In this document: positions 11,833-24,577 of the stretch, in pieces | Numbering within the stretch: the first letter of the stretch is position 1 | Layout of the letters: each line of letters begins with the position of its first letter | From: Helianthus annuus | Taxonomy: Eukaryota; Streptophyta; Magnoliopsida; Asterales; Asteraceae | Reading direction: 5' to 3' | Length of the DNA: 64,000 bases | NCBI RefSeq assembly: GCF_002127325.2 | Contig: NC_035435.2 | Coordinates: 123,313,127 to 123,377,126, forward strand | The notes under the pieces: model-generated | What the model was told of the DNA's origin: nothing | Seen by the model: the letters and a program-made list of their open reading frames with translations, nothing else | Database searches by the model: none | Translations under genes and position numbers: made by a program

Positions 11833-14754
11833 AACCACAAAACAACAATAAAAAAAATGTATTACAGAACTAGAAATACTAAAAGTTCAAATCAAATGTG
11901 CCATTCTAGTGACAAGTACTCAATTTTGTAGTGGTGAAGTTCTGTTATTCAAGTTTTAGACGTAAGCGTTAGATAATGAAGATATAGACATGTCTATACA
12001 AACAAGTTTTTAAGTTTCAAATAGAGTAAAATGGTCGGATAGTTCCTGTGGTTTGGTGAAATTTTAGCTTTAGTCCCCAACTTTCAAAATTACATGTATG
12101 CTCCTTGTGGTTTGACAACTTGTTACTCGGATAGTCCCTAACTTGGATGGAGGTTAGTTTTTGGTGTTAAATGGATGTGAAATTACATAAATACCCTTAC
12201 TATAAAAAATAAAGTTTAAAACCATTAATAAAACCTCATCTAAATAATAAAAACAAATTATACCTTATGGGCCCCACTCGCACCCCCACCTCTCTTCTTC
12301 ATACCCTAAAACACCACCTCCAACAACCATATCTCCACCCCCTACACCGTAACCACCACCTTCAACCACCTTCATTAAATCAAACCCCCTCAAGACCCAA
12401 CCAACCGAATTCAAGGCAGCAACACTGAAATCACTTCCAACATATCCATGTTCAACATGCCTAATTATGCATAACCTAGAGAAACTACTACTCTGTGTAG
12501 AATTAAATAATTCAAACCTTAATCGTTGCCTAGAAACTAGTTGACAACAAAACTCCCATTCACCAATCCTTACCATACCTAATCCAAAATTTGAAACGCC
12601 CTAACACTTAATAACTTAAAAACAACGCTACGAAAACATGAGCCCAAAAAAATTTCTTTCATTATTACCCCTGTAACATAGTTGAAGGTTTGTTACTAGA
12701 ATAATTAACACTTTTCTAAATAGATTTACAACATTCATTCTTTATTATTATTTTTTTTTTCTTTACATCAATTGAAATATATAAAAGCTCTAGTTGAGTG
12801 ACCACTCTTTCCGTACAATCCTTGTTCTTGACTCGATCTTCAATCCTTCTATTCTTCATAATGATGTTAAATCCACGCAACCTACATTCACCACATACAT
12901 ACGCATCATTAAGATTTGGTGACATTATTCTTAAATTAAACATACGCAATCAAATAACCACTCTGTATTCCTTCTTCTCATGCTCATCTTTTCAGATCGG
13001 CATTCCATGTGCAATCATGCATTCCAATTCCTTAAACCTTCACAAGGTCCTTAAGGGTGTACCTGCATTCTCATTTCATACTCGAGAAACATCATTAGTA
13101 ATTGTCAATACTCAAAGTATTGAAACCATTCCTACGTTTATTCATAGCAACCCACCTTCGTACATACATACGTTACTTCATGCGAACATACAATCTTACA
13201 TACCTATATTCGTACATATACGATTACGAGCTCTTGCTTACTACTTTTATTAATATACACATATGCTAACATGTCAAAATTGTAACTTTACATAATATAG
13301 GCATTATACATATCGACCTACGTACATACTGGTTTCTAGATACATTTACTTATAGATTTTCTTCATTAACACGAGGGTAAATCCATACTTATACTATCCG
13401 GAGAACCATAACATTCATTTATAAACAAAACCAACATCATAAACCATGAAATAAGATAAACATTCGCAATATATAAGCGTTTATAATCGAGTCCGGGTGC
13501 TGAAACGAACAGAAAACAAGTTTCGCCAGCTCACTGGCTCTCGCGGGGCGTGACGGTCCCTACCCCGGGCGCTCGCGGGGCGCGACAGTTGTCGCATTGC
13601 GCGACAGTGAAGCTGAGTTGCTGTCGTGTAGCGCAACAACCCTATTTCGACAGAATGTTTTCCTTTGCTGCTGCATATGGTACCTAGCTATGAATTCTAA
13701 CTTTTGATCTAGACATCCGTTTTGTGTAATTCTTGTTTCTACGCGTCCGTAATTTAATTACGGATCCGTTTACCATCCTAACTCACATCAAAAGCTGAAT
13801 TATAAGATAAAGACTTATAGATCCTTCATGCCATTATTCGACCCGTTTGATTCACCATTTTATTTCCGACGTAACTCGCTACTTTCAGCCCCAACAATCA
13901 TTCCTACCTTAGTAATTCCATTTATTACTTAATCATATAAGAACTCCCCACATTCGAAAGCATTAAATAACTCCCTACACATACTAATAAGTGAGTCGGA
14001 AGTCACTTACCTTAAGCGTGCGTATTAGAGCTTACTTCCTTGCTCATCTCGTCGCATTAGCCCTCCATATTTGAGTCATTTGATACGATTCCTTCCTTAC
14101 ATGTCATCACGTTCGTATCAAAGTTAGCATATACCATACTTACAAACATTCATTTCTTTTCATTTACACATTATTTGACTTTCATTAGTCACATTTTCGC
14201 ATACTTAAGACATATACCAATAGTTACCTCATTCAAACCTCATGCAACTCGATTACCATCACACATAGCACATAAATCATCTACTACACACGCTAATTCT
14301 CTGCTCTTACATTTGTGTCCAAAAGTCCATCCATTACATTCATACACTGTTGACTTTCAAAAGTCAGCGATCTAACTTACATGTATACCTTCAAATTGAT
14401 TTTCTTAATAAGGTAGACCATAGTAATAACATCGTATGCATTTCATACTCATGTGGTGATGCACATACCGCGCGATCACCTAGTTATATCCACATATTAT
14501 CACATAGTAAATCCTAAATATGCTAATTCTTCATGATCCTACAAATTGACCAACACATTCAAAGTTAACCCATTTACATAACTCTACCTTCTTTACTCGC
14601 TAGTGAGTTCACACGCTTAATATTTAGTACATGATTATTTACTAGTTATGATCAAACACCTAATCCCACATACGGTGTGCATCACACCCTCAAAGCATGT
14701 AGTACAACTTTCTAATGCATGTATCTTACCGTATCACCTTATCACGCTAATTTC

Positions 14755-16057
14755 TAGGGGTGTTCAAAACCGGATATCCGAAATTTCGGATATTCGAAAG
14801 TCGGATATCCGAACATTTCGGATAGTAGATTTCACTATCCGAATCCGTATCCGAAATTTCGGATATCCGACTTTCGGATATCCGAAATTTCGGATACGGA
14901 TTCGGATAATGAAACGGATATCCGAAACTCTAAAAAAATAAATTTCAAAATAAAAGTTTCGACAAACCAAACAGCAAATAAAAGATTAAAGATCCGATGT
15001 TCAAAAAAAAAAAAAAACCCAACACAATCCATTGTTCTAAATCACAAAACATGTCCAAAATAAAGCAAAACATTGTCTTAAAAGTGGAAATAAAAACATA
15101 ATCTTCTAGTTCACTGCTTCAGGTTCCAATCCATCCTTCCAACTTTCAAAGCACCATATCAAACCTGTTGAGCAAAAACATAAATGAGCTTAGTCAACAT
15201 AATATATATTTACATTGAACAGCCAACATAATATCGAACAATTTATCATTTAATAATTTTGTAATGGACTGATTCTCAATGCTCATATCAACTCTAGGAC
15301 CAATATACTGTTTTAAATTGGTGCTTAGCCTTCATCACTAATACAGCTTTCGTTTGTATAAGGATATCCTCTAAAATATTATGATCCTTGAACATGAAGG
15401 ATGAATAAACAGATCTAAATGGGCCCATTGCATCAGGTCCATTAGATAGCTCAGTAGAAAACATATGGCTCTTTAAAAAGAGGATAAGATACAACTTGCT
15501 TCCAACAACAATTAGAAAGACATAAACTGGAAACAAATAATACGATTTTGGAAAACAACTCGTATAATCGATGTGGAAGATAAAACTAATCGATGAAATT
15601 GGAAAACAAATGATATATAATCGATGAAATTGGAAAACAAATGATATATAATCTATGAAATTCGATTCGTATGAAACAGACATACCTTGGATCTTCGATT
15701 TTGGATTACTGGATCTTCGATTTTCAGATCTTGTCTCACAGATCTGGATGTTATTTCATCCGTGGGGTGAGAGGCTGAGATGTGAGAGAGCGGCTGATAG
15801 AAAAGAAAGAGATTAGGGTTAGGTTTTTTTTCTATAGTGGTATTATATACTAGGGGCATTTAAAAAGAATCGGATATCGGATATCCGAATTATCCGAAAC
15901 TTTCTGAAATAACTATCCGAATCCGAATCCGAAAATTCGGATTATCCGACTTTCGGATATCCGAAAATTCGGATATCCGAATTTTCGGATAATTCGGATT
16001 CGGATAATCGGATAAATCGGATTCGGATTCGGATTCGGATGATTTTGAACACCCCTA
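14755..16057. mobile_element. Non-autonomous hAT element, 1.3 kb
   Basis: Terminal inverted repeat TAGGGGTGTTCAAAA at both ends and a perfect 8-base duplication CTAATTTC (14747-14754 and 16058-16065) define it. Subterminal regions are packed with GGATATCCGAAATTTCGG-type motifs, typical of transposase-binding arrays in hAT elements. Two minus-strand open frames inside (15294-15683 and 15653-15859) show no transposase or BED-finger motif, so it appears non-autonomous. Confidence 0.92.
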
Positions 16058-16700
16058 CTAATTTCCCACTTGTAATCCATCTAAAACACATTCCTTTTGC
16101 AAACCTATTATCTATTACATCATTATCACATTCTACATATAATTACCTATTGCTAGCATACAAATTTCACTTATCATTTTCACCTAAGCATTTTATCGAA
16201 CACTTGGTGTGCATACCACTTTCTAAGCATAATGTACAAGTGTGTTGGGCATGTTTTTCCCAACTTCAACTCATGAACCACCACATTCAAACAAGACCCC
16301 ATAATCATCAATTTCACATCAAGTCTGTCTATCAAAATCTATCATATAATACCTTGTACATCACAAAATCACAATATAACATCTACAATTTCATCATGAT
16401 CATCCTCATCACACTCGTGCAATGGGCTTCATTCTAATTCATCCAAATAACTAAAATTTAACCATGATTCAACTTCAACATAATAGCATTAACAAGTATT
16501 CATTCTAATTTCAACCAATTTCACGGATTAAACATAACCCACTTCATACAAGGTCACCAATCTAGGTTTTAAAACATACTTCATGATCCCCTTGTGTAGG
16601 TGATCACTAATTCATGTTCAAGCATAAGCTTGAGCTCCAATTTAAAGCTTCTTCATGAACTAGGGTTTGAACCCTTGTTCTTTCTTGCTCCTGGACATCG

Positions 16701-16733
16701 ACACACACACACACACACACTATGTGTGTGTGG
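16701..16733. repeat. (CA)n/(TG)n microsatellite with dyad
   Basis: Ten CA units run into TATGTGTGTGTG, forming a potential hairpin. Confidence 0.85.
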
Positions 16734-17772
16734 TGTTTTAATTTTATTTATTAAACTCTTGTTTCCTTTTTAACGGTTTTGGTCCCTCAACTTTCGTTTG
16801 ATAATAAATGAGAATGAAACTCTTATCTTGTTACTTATATTCATGTTACCAATAGGTTAATTTGTTCCCATTTATTTTGTTTACGGTTTCACCTTTACCA
16901 CTAAATCACTAATGGTACTTTTACCCGTTCCTTTTTATTAACCAGGTTTAAATCACCAAACCCGTGTTTGGGGTGTTACAAAATTAAACCACTAGATGGA
17001 TTTAAAAGCTCAAAAACTTTACTAGAAACCTTCACATCGTCAACTGACGCTAAAACGTCAATCCAGCTGTCACCGTTAGATTTTTTAGGCTTTTGTTCTC
17101 AATACCGAATAACCTGCAAATTAGGGTTGGAAACGTGATGGAGAAGAACCATCGGGACTTTTCAGGCAAGTGTTTGTTTAGAAACAATCACTGCGGCGCA
17201 CATAGTGGCGATTTCCTCCAGTGTTGATGCGACTGCGATTGTGACAGCGAAGTTGGCGGATTTGGATTAAGCGTCGGTTGAGTACGTGTGAGGGATCATT
17301 GTGTGAAAATGATGGAGGATGAGAGTGTGTTTAGTGTTTTGAAGGTGCTGCAATGGAGGTTTTCTAGAGAGAGATAGAGGTGGGAGAAAGGGGTTTATGT
17401 AGGGTTTTATTAATGATGGAACCTACTTGAGTGTTTTAAACTTTATTTTTTATAGTAGGGGTATTTATGTAATTTCACATCTATTTAACACCAAAAACTA
17501 ATCTCCATCCAAGTTAGGGACTATCCGAGTAACAAGTCGTCAAACCATAGGGAGCATACATGTAATTTAGAAAAATTGGGGACTAAAGATGAAATTTCAC
17601 CAAACCACAGGGACTATCCGGACATTTTACTCTTTCAAATATAAATCAATTACTCATTTGTTAGCACGAGATCAGTGGCAACTAACTCACAAGTGTATCG
17701 TCCAACAAGCCCCCATTTTCCACGTATCTAATGTGTATTTTCTTTTTTTTGAAAAGAATGTTAGATTTGTTA

Positions 17773-19075
17773 CTAGCAATAAGACCCGTGCGCGTTGCGG
17801 CGCGGGTACATCATAAATATCGAATGGATATTCCAAACGTTAAGCGATGCGTTAATCATATGAAAATGCGTGTTTCGACGACGTACGCAATTGAACTCAA
17901 TGTAACCTATATAAGCATTGTGACTGGATCAGAACATAAAGTAAATCGAGTTTATACCGTACAATCATAACACATTATATGTGACTTGGCTCGTACATAG
18001 AAAACGTAACGGGTATAAAATAAAAAACTGACACGTGTAATTAAAATGAATTAGAGTTTTTGAAAAAAAAAGAATAAAAGGAAACCACAATTTGGCTCCA
18101 CTCTATTCGAAACAAAATTTACGAAAAATCCATAAAATAAGCATGAAAACATATTATATTTAATCTGACTCATTTCCCAAAAAATTTATGTCGAATCATA
18201 GACTAACTCTAATTTATAAGAAACGTACATAAAATATGCACGTAAAATGGTTTTTTTAAAAGACAGTGTATTATATTTGAGTTCGCTTGTTTCCTAAAAA
18301 AGTTTATGTCAAAACATAGAACAAATCAAATTTATACTGACACGTACATAAAATATACACGTAAATAATTAGTTTTTTAAGTAAAGTATAGGAGTAAACT
18401 CGAAACATATTATTAGTAAAAATCTTAATATGTTAATAACGTTCATAAAACCGTGCCAAATAGCACAAATGCCACACCATTACCAGCGACCACCAACATC
18501 GGAAAAAACTCGTAAAAATAAAATATATAAAAAGAAAAATAACACCGAACGAAAAGTAGACGTAAAATCATTGACCCACGCACGCTCGTTGCGGCGTGTT
18601 AATGCGAAGAAATCAGACCGTAACATAAAAATGTATAAAAAATAACTAAGTCGATATAGGACCCGCACCTTGCTACATACATGTCAAACGGGGAAAATAG
18701 ACGCGTTTCGACGGGCCTATCAAATGGGAAAAATAGACGAAAAAGACGTTGAACCCCGTTGGCAAAGAGAAAGGCAAAGCTTTTAAACACCTTGGGAGGG
18801 AAAGGTCTTTTATTCAAGTCTCACAGACAATAGGAATAAAAGAAACTTGTCGTTAAAAAAACTCGCAAAATTTAAAAGAAATGTAAAACTAAAAACTTGC
18901 GAAAGATAAAAAGTATGATGACCAAAGTTGAAAATAAAAAAATGATGGGGTTAAATTGGAAAAAAAAAATGAAAAGCTTTGGGTCAAAAGTAAAAAAAAA
19001 ATTCACCGGGGATAAAATACAAAAGATGAAAACCTTTGGGTTTGAAGAGAAAAATCATTTTTTTTGAAAATCTCC
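17773..19075 (-). mobile_element. Helitron-like element, 3' end defined
   Basis: The minus strand shows an imperfect stem CCCGCGCCGC/GCGCACGGG followed by TCTTATTG and CTAG (17773-17776) before T, the Helitron 3' signature. The body shares phrases with 35691-36415, for example AATAGCACAAATGCCACACC against AATAGCACCAATGCCACACT. No Rep/helicase frame is present. The 5' end near 19075 is a guess from where that similarity fades. Confidence 0.5.
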
Positions 19076-19494
19076 CTATGCATGGGTTACAACATTATAA
19101 AGCATTACAATGTTACCAATTTATAGTATGGAAATTTTTTTTAAGTCATTATATAATTAAAGTTGCGTTATTTTTTTTAGTCATTCTATAAATTCAAAAT
19201 GAAAACCTAAAATCTCATATCATATATAGTTCGATGAGACGGTTTTAATGACGCTTGAATGAGGTCAACCGTAGTCTGTTTGATACTCTTTGTACGACTT
19301 CTTATTTTTACTGGACTTTGTATTTAATCCTAAACCATTAATCCATACTAAAAGATATTTAAATATTTTTTATGTTTCTATTTTTATATTTTCTGAACTG
19401 TCCCATAAGTCGAATTTTAAAACTTTTTGTAAGTACATGAAATTTAAGTAAGGTGTATTTGTGATCACAAAAACATATTCACTTTTCATGTATA

Positions 19495-19529
<35 letters not shown>

Positions 19530-19598
19530 GAGAAGCTAAAATGATCAAAGTGAAGAAAACATGATGAGATAAACAATTAGAAAGGAAATTAACATAAG
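19076..19598. other. No gene seen; A+T-rich flank with a T32 run
   Basis: Low-complexity sequence downstream of the polyphenol oxidase gene. It contains a run of 32 T residues at 19497-19528, which could be the tail of a degraded retro-insert. Confidence 0.6.
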
Positions 19599-19604
19599 TT
19601 TATT
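19599..19604 (-). other. Possible polyadenylation signal of the polyphenol oxidase gene
   Basis: AATAAA on the minus strand, 225 bases past the stop codon. Plant signals are loose, so this is only a candidate. Confidence 0.4.
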
Positions 19605-19828
19605 AATCAAATCCAAAGTTAATTAAGCAAGCATATGACATTCAAGCATGCTTAGTGCTTACTTCCTCAACTTCAAAGTTGAAACGAAATTATTATTATT
19701 ATTATTAAGTCACAGGAACTTTAAAAATTCTCGTGACATGCACACGTACACCAGACCCATACAGAAAAAAGCTACGTAACCATGCATGAAAATGAAGATT
19801 GAAAATGCAGTTGTTGTATCAAGGAATT

Positions 19829-21619
19829 TTACTCGGTGGGAACCAGCTGAATCTTGATCTCAGAAACGGTTGCATCATCCGCCCCTGCCCTCGGCACCAA
19901 AGTAACCAAAACATACTCGTCGTCTTCAGCTTCAATATCCTCCAAAAGCTCATTGATCACAAACGCCCTCCCAGTTGTCATGAACATCTTCTCCCCTCCG
20001 AGGCCATGTGGCACCTGCGCAAAAGTACCCGCAAACTCGCTTGAAGCCGCAGTGGTCTCGATGCCATCATCGACGTCATCCACCAACACATCAAACTTGA
20101 AAAACTGCTGACCGTTGTATTTGATTCCGTTCAAAAACAATATTTCGTTGGCTTTCTTCTTGTCATCCTCGCTCCTCTTTGTAGATGGCCTCTTCACTAG
20201 AACCTTCACTGTCTGGTCCAACTTCACAGGAAACTCCATTTCCTCCACCTTCTTCACAACTCCGACTGACTGAGCTGCAACGTTGGACGCCTTAACTCGG
20301 GCAACCGGGCGATTATTGATCCATGGGGTTCTTGAAGGTTCGAAATCGTAACCCATCTTAGTAACGTCTACAGCGTCTCTGTTGTAGACACGTACAAGCT
20401 GTCTGTTCTCATCGTAAAACACGTATGACGCATTCAACCAGTCATCATCAATTGGATCTTTGTTTGTCAAAGGGTTCAAGCCCTTCCAGACATGCCACAT
20501 GCGATCCACATTCGCATGATGGACGTAAAAAGCCGGGTCATACCCGGCTGAGTAAAAGTTTCCCATGTCCTCACGGTTTGGCATCTTAGAGTTGCCCGTC
20601 CATATGTGCACCGATGTGTGAGCACCGTTCTCTATGCTCCCAGGAGTACCTTTACCATCATCACCGGGATTAGTCCCGAAGAAGGTATCGGTAGTTTGGT
20701 TGATCATCTGACTGTACATTGTGGACAGATTAGTATTTATCTGGTCTATACAGTCAAGCCCACTCTCTGTGCCCCTGTACTGGAGATCGACGATGGCGGG
20801 AGGGAGGTGCTTCACCTCCCGGAAAGGATCAAACAAGGGGTTCAATAACTGGTTCGGGTTACCTCTATCGTCAAACACCGGGGCTAGCATGGCAGGAAGC
20901 ATCATTCCGGTGGGATTGTCCCAGTTCCAGTACGGCAAAGCAAAAGTATCATCACCAATCAACTTGCCCAAGATCCTCTCGTAGAAATAGAGGTACCACC
21001 GGTGGAAAGGATAGAAGAGCGAGGAGTTGTGGATCTGGAGTTTTACATCCGGAAGACCATTCATTTCCAGACTGTACCCCCCGTTGCAGTACGCGCAGTG
21101 GATCTTACCTTGTTGTTTCCAGCTGTGTGGATCTTCATCAGGAAGAGCCCGCATGGCCGCAATTGCGGCTCGATACTTTACTATGTAGTCATCATCGACC
21201 CGCTGTGCCGGGGGTCGAATACGAAGTTGGGGGAAGTTAGGCAAGACGTAATCTGGTGGGATTGAGTCTGATAACTTTGGAGGGCAACACGCAGTGCCTC
21301 TTATAGCCTTGTCGGGGTCCCGTACGCCATCAGTGGCAGCAACGCAGTCTGCAATATTGTCTGGAGCAGTGACGGGGAATGCTGAGGCGGACCCGATATT
21401 GGTCAAGCTGGCGGCACCGTATAGACCTCCTAGACCAAGGAGCATGTTTCTCCGGTCTACATTAAGTGATGTACTTTTTGGAAGTATGAGTTTAGGGTTT
21501 TCATCTGCAGAAGAGTTGCATGAGACATTGAAGCGATGTGTGGAGGTTTTGGAAAATAAGGGCGAAGAGCGAGAGGACAAAGGGGTGGTGGGAACAGCAG
21601 ACAAGCTAAGAGAAGCCAT
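19829..21619 (-). CDS. PPO: Polyphenol oxidase (catechol oxidase), chloroplast lumen
   Basis: An intact single-exon gene of 596 residues, the normal length for plant PPO precursors. The enzyme oxidises o-diphenols to quinones with O2 and acts in browning and wound or herbivore defence. A Ser/Thr-rich transit peptide (1 to about 52) leads into a twin-arginine thylakoid signal (RR at 56-57, then a hydrophobic run) with a likely cleavage after ASA at 80. CuA ligands are H174, H197 and H206; C178 should form the thioether to H197. CuB ligands are H334, H338 and one of H367/H368, in FYVHHANVDRMW. F364 is the probable gate residue. C92, C111, C112 and C175 fit the two conserved disulfides. The DWL domain (DDDWL, 391-395) and the KFDV domain (508-511) follow. 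The start is the only Met before the transit peptide and lies 44 bases below a TATA box. All motifs are intact, so it should be functional. Confidence 0.97.
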   Translation of the reverse strand: MASLSLSAVPTTPLSSRSSPLFSKTSTHRFNVSCNSSADENPKLILPKSTSLNVDRRNMLLGLGGLYGAASLTNIGSASAFPVTAPDNIADCVAATDGVRDPDKAIRGTACCPPKLSDSIPPDYVLPNFPQLRIRPPAQRVDDDYIVKYRAAIAAMRALPDEDPHSWKQQGKIHCAYCNGGYSLEMNGLPDVKLQIHNSSLFYPFHRWYLYFYERILGKLIGDDTFALPYWNWDNPTGMMLPAMLAPVFDDRGNPNQLLNPLFDPFREVKHLPPAIVDLQYRGTESGLDCIDQINTNLSTMYSQMINQTTDTFFGTNPGDDGKGTPGSIENGAHTSVHIWTGNSKMPNREDMGNFYSAGYDPAFYVHHANVDRMWHVWKGLNPLTNKDPIDDDWLNASYVFYDENRQLVRVYNRDAVDVTKMGYDFEPSRTPWINNRPVARVKASNVAAQSVGVVKKVEEMEFPVKLDQTVKVLVKRPSTKRSEDDKKKANEILFLNGIKYNGQQFFKFDVLVDDVDDGIETTAASSEFAGTFAQVPHGLGGEKMFMTTGRAFVINELLEDIEAEDDEYVLVTLVPRAGADDATVSEIKIQLVPTE

Positions 21620-21662
21620 TGTCTTTGGTTAAGTTGTGCTCTAAGTTGGCTCCCGAAAGCCA

Positions 21663-21670
21663 CTTATATA
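21663..21670 (-). promoter_or_regulatory. TATA box of the polyphenol oxidase gene
   Basis: TATATAAG on the minus strand, 44 bases upstream of the start codon, implying a very short 5' leader of about 10-15 bases. This is the closest TATA-like match to the gene. Confidence 0.6.
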
Positions 21671-21997
21671 GAGAAGTTTCCGGCAAAATCGGATCTGAGG
21701 CGTGTTTGTAAGGGTGTTTAAAAATGATGAATATAACCAACAATATCATCAAATCGTTTTTTTTAAGTATTTATTTCAGATACGGATTTTGGTATTCAGA
21801 CATTTTGTCATGTGTTTCTTTTTTTAAAGTTTAGTTTTCAGTGATTTGATTCAGTCACGATTTCTTTTAAAACGTTTCCTAGTTAACTAATCACGCTCTA
21901 CATGAACAATCAAACAATTATAATTTAATACAGTACTGACATTTTTATATAAGATAGGGTTTTGTAAAATGTTATGGCACTAGAGTTTCCTTGTGTG

Positions 21998-22184
21998 TAG
22001 GCCCGTAAATGAACCGAACGAACACAAACACAAACATAGGCATGTTCGTGTTCATTCATTTAACTTTAGCCGAACACGAACACGAACATATAACCGAACA
22101 CAAGTTTTTGTTTGTGTTCGTTCATTAAGAAATCGGGCATGTTCGTTCATTTAAAGCCTAAACGAACATAAAAGAACACAAACG

Positions 22185-22228
<44 letters not shown>

Positions 22229-22400
22229 CCTTAACGGAACATATCTGAATAAACATAAATTAACATGATTGAACAAACATAAACGAACACAAACAAACGT
22301 AATTGAACAAATATAAACAAACACAATTTAACATTAGTGAACACAAACGAACAAGTTTAATATGTTACAATTCATCCGAAAACACATCTAAATTAGGGTT
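21998..22400. repeat. hAT-like repeat rich in GTTCG/CGAAC motifs, with poly-A
   Basis: Starts with CCCGTAAATGAACCGAACG and continues with many AACGAACA and GTTCGTTCA copies in both orientations, as in subterminal regions of hAT-type elements. A run of about 36 A residues lies at 22191-22226. No clear pair of ends or target duplication was found, so it may be truncated. Confidence 0.45.
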
Positions 22401-22419
22401 CATAGACACTAAATTAAGT

Positions 22420-22909
22420 TGTAGGTTCGTGATTTCGGACCGAAAACGTGATTAGTGAGTGATTATGTTCAAGATGGGAGAGATTAGAGACAAACAAACA
22501 ACTTCTTTGTATTAATCCAGTAGTATAACATTACAAAGCGGCCCGATTATAAGCTAACCGAACAATACCAAAGGAGTATACATCCGGGGAGAGACTAAGT
22601 GGTGATCTCTTCCCCAAACACTAAAACCTCGTCTCAAACTCTCTGAGAACTCTCTCTCTCTCTATTTGCAAATGAACAAGGGGTTGGTATTTATAGCCAC
22701 ACCCACTTGTCTTGCACACACACATGGTCAAACAAATAACCGTCTTGTCTGACCACTTGAGACGAGGGGGTCAATACACGTTCGTTTGACCGTTTCACTA
22801 ACTATTACATAATCAACATAAAATAATTCTAATATGTCCGTTGCTGAAAATGCAACTGCAATCGATCTTCAGTCAAGTATTTGTTGATGTCATCTTCACG
22901 GTGTTAACA
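22420..22909 (-). mobile_element. Copia-type 3' LTR
   Basis: On the minus strand it starts TGTTAACACC just after a purine tract (CAAGGAGGAATT) and ends CACGAACCTACA. It contains a TATA-like GGCTATAAATACC near 22690-22702 and a CT-rich leader, so it looks like a promoter-bearing LTR of 490 bases. Confidence 0.6.
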
Positions 22910-23830
22910 AATTCCTCCTTGACCGGTGATCCAGGTAAGTAGTATCTTCACTTGAATCTTCATACCAAACCCTTGAAGCTTTTCATATAGTATTTCCCCC
23001 TCAAAGTACGCGTATCCAGTTGGTTGTTGTGCAATTTCCTCGCAAGGCTGAATTGACGATCTTTCGCTGATCTTCCAATACTCCAACCGGCATTTGATAA
23101 GGGTTCCATTCTTTAAAAACTGCATCAAGTCTTGATCTTGTCATAAAAACTACATTTCATTCAAGCATACTACATTGGTAGAGTTTTCTGATGAACTGTC
23201 TTCTATAAACCATCTTTCTGGTGACCAAGTAATGCACTTTGATCCTCAGCATCAACACTCAGGAAGTCAGCTAGATCGAGTATATCACTTACAAGTTCAA
23301 CCAGCATACTTAGTTGAACTACATCCAGATCTCATTGTCTCGCCTTTGTGAAGTTGACCAAGTAATGCACTACGGATCTTCAGCATCAGTACTCAGGATG
23401 TCAGCTTGACCAAGTACATCGTTTGCGAACTCAACGAATTGAATTACACCCAGATCCATGTAAAATCTCATAAAGATTCCCCAGGTCTTAAGTGAACAAC
23501 GCTTTGAAACAACTGTAGACTTTAGATACCTGTATGTTTCCGTGCAAAACCCTTCACACTGGTTGGATAATTAATTAAAATCCTTAAATATATGTCTATG
23601 CAAAACATTCTACGCAGAACCTTTGGTATCACCAGAAAATCACAAACTCTACCACCTGTGATTGCGTTTAGAAATTTACCGAAGAAATTTCAAAACATAT
23701 GAAAATTTTTATCCCCCCATTTTTTGGTAGAATCTCTAAACCTTAACAAGATTAAACCTACTTCGTTGGTTCTACTCTGAGTTGAGGAATTCCAATCTCT
23801 GAAAGCTCTGATACCACTACGAAATTTTTA
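22910..23830 (-). mobile_element. Shrunken internal region of the Copia element
   Basis: Runs from the polypurine tract at 22910-22922 to a perfect initiator tRNA-Met primer-binding site TGGTATCAGAGC at 23805-23816 (minus strand). Only about 900 bases lie between them and no gag or pol frame is seen. The sequence beyond the PBS does not match the 3' LTR, so the 5' LTR is deleted or rearranged. The block TTTTTATCCCCCCA occurs twice, at 23706 and 23826. Confidence 0.55.
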
Positions 23831-24577
23831 TCCCCCCACTTAGAAACGAGTCACGGTTACCGGTGCAAATGTCAAAATTGGTGACGTGACTATTTGGTGC
23901 ATAAATTTTCTAATCTTTGGAGTCGTAAGCAAAGTATACACCATATAAAATTGAGCTGGTATGTAAGAAAATTAAATAAAGTCCATATAGGAGTGTTACT
24001 TTTTTTTTTGAAAAGATATGGTACTGTTACTTAATTCAGTTGAAACAAAATTTGAAAATTAATTGAATGAATTTGAATTAACGTAATGAGATTGGTTCCG
24101 GTACAAATCATATTTATCCTACAAACTGTAAGAACAGATCCTAGCACTTAAAAAAGTTAAATTAACACATACTAAAACAATACATACAAAAAAGTAGCAC
24201 TTTTAAATTATATTAGCACATGAAAATTAATCAAGATAATTGATTTTAGCACATATGTGATATGATATCAACACTTTTCTTTATCAGCAGCACATTGAAA
24301 ACAAAAGGAAGATCCAAATAAAGAATTAAATGCTTGTTAACATAATTATAAAGAATTCAAGATAATTGATATTATTTAGTTTATCATTTTACCATTTCTC
24401 TATAATTGGTTGAATGCTACATGTCATTTTTTAAATGGTTCTAACAGTTTGTATACGAAATGTGGTTTGTATTTGATCGTACTCCTTAATGTAATGGGTC
24501 GGTTGAAAAAATAATTAATAAACATGGCTTTTTTGCACAAGAACCAAAACAAATCGTGCCCTTGCAGTCGGATATTA
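23831..24577. other. No gene seen; A+T-rich intergenic sequence
   Basis: Simple A+T-rich sequence without recognisable element ends, exons or repeats of note. Confidence 0.5.

Larger units (their letters stand above)
12592..16980 (-). mobile_element. Solo LTR (Gypsy-type) nested in the MULE
   Basis: On the minus strand it starts TGTAACACCCCAAACACGGG at 16980 and ends GTTAGGGCGTTTCA at 12592, between 5-base duplications AAATT (12587-12591 and 16981-16985). Without the internal hAT it is about 3.1 kb. Motifs such as GAACACTTGGTGTGCATACC and a GC-rich stretch at 13540-13620 recall LTR and leader sequence of the element at 42528-51049. No PBS, polypurine tract or coding frame is seen inside, which fits one LTR left by recombination. 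Confidence 0.7.
12024..17632. mobile_element. MULE with about 185-base TIRs, carrying nested insertions
   Basis: The left end GAGTAAAATGGTCGGATAGT matches the reversed right end GAGTAAAATGTCCGGATAGT, and the match continues for roughly 185 bases. Perfect 9-base target duplications TTTCAAATA flank it at 12015-12023 and 17633-17641. The TIR is related to that of the MULE ending at 11832, 191 bases away. After removing the nested LTR the original element was about 1.2 kb and non-coding. Confidence 0.9.

Noticed and set aside
19854..21632. Plus-strand open frames across the polyphenol oxidase gene
   Set aside because: Shadows of the long, G+C-richer coding sequence on the minus strand.
22904..23128. 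Possible Copia pol fragment
   Set aside because: The 74-residue frame lies at the polypurine tract and shows no reverse transcriptase or RNase H motif.
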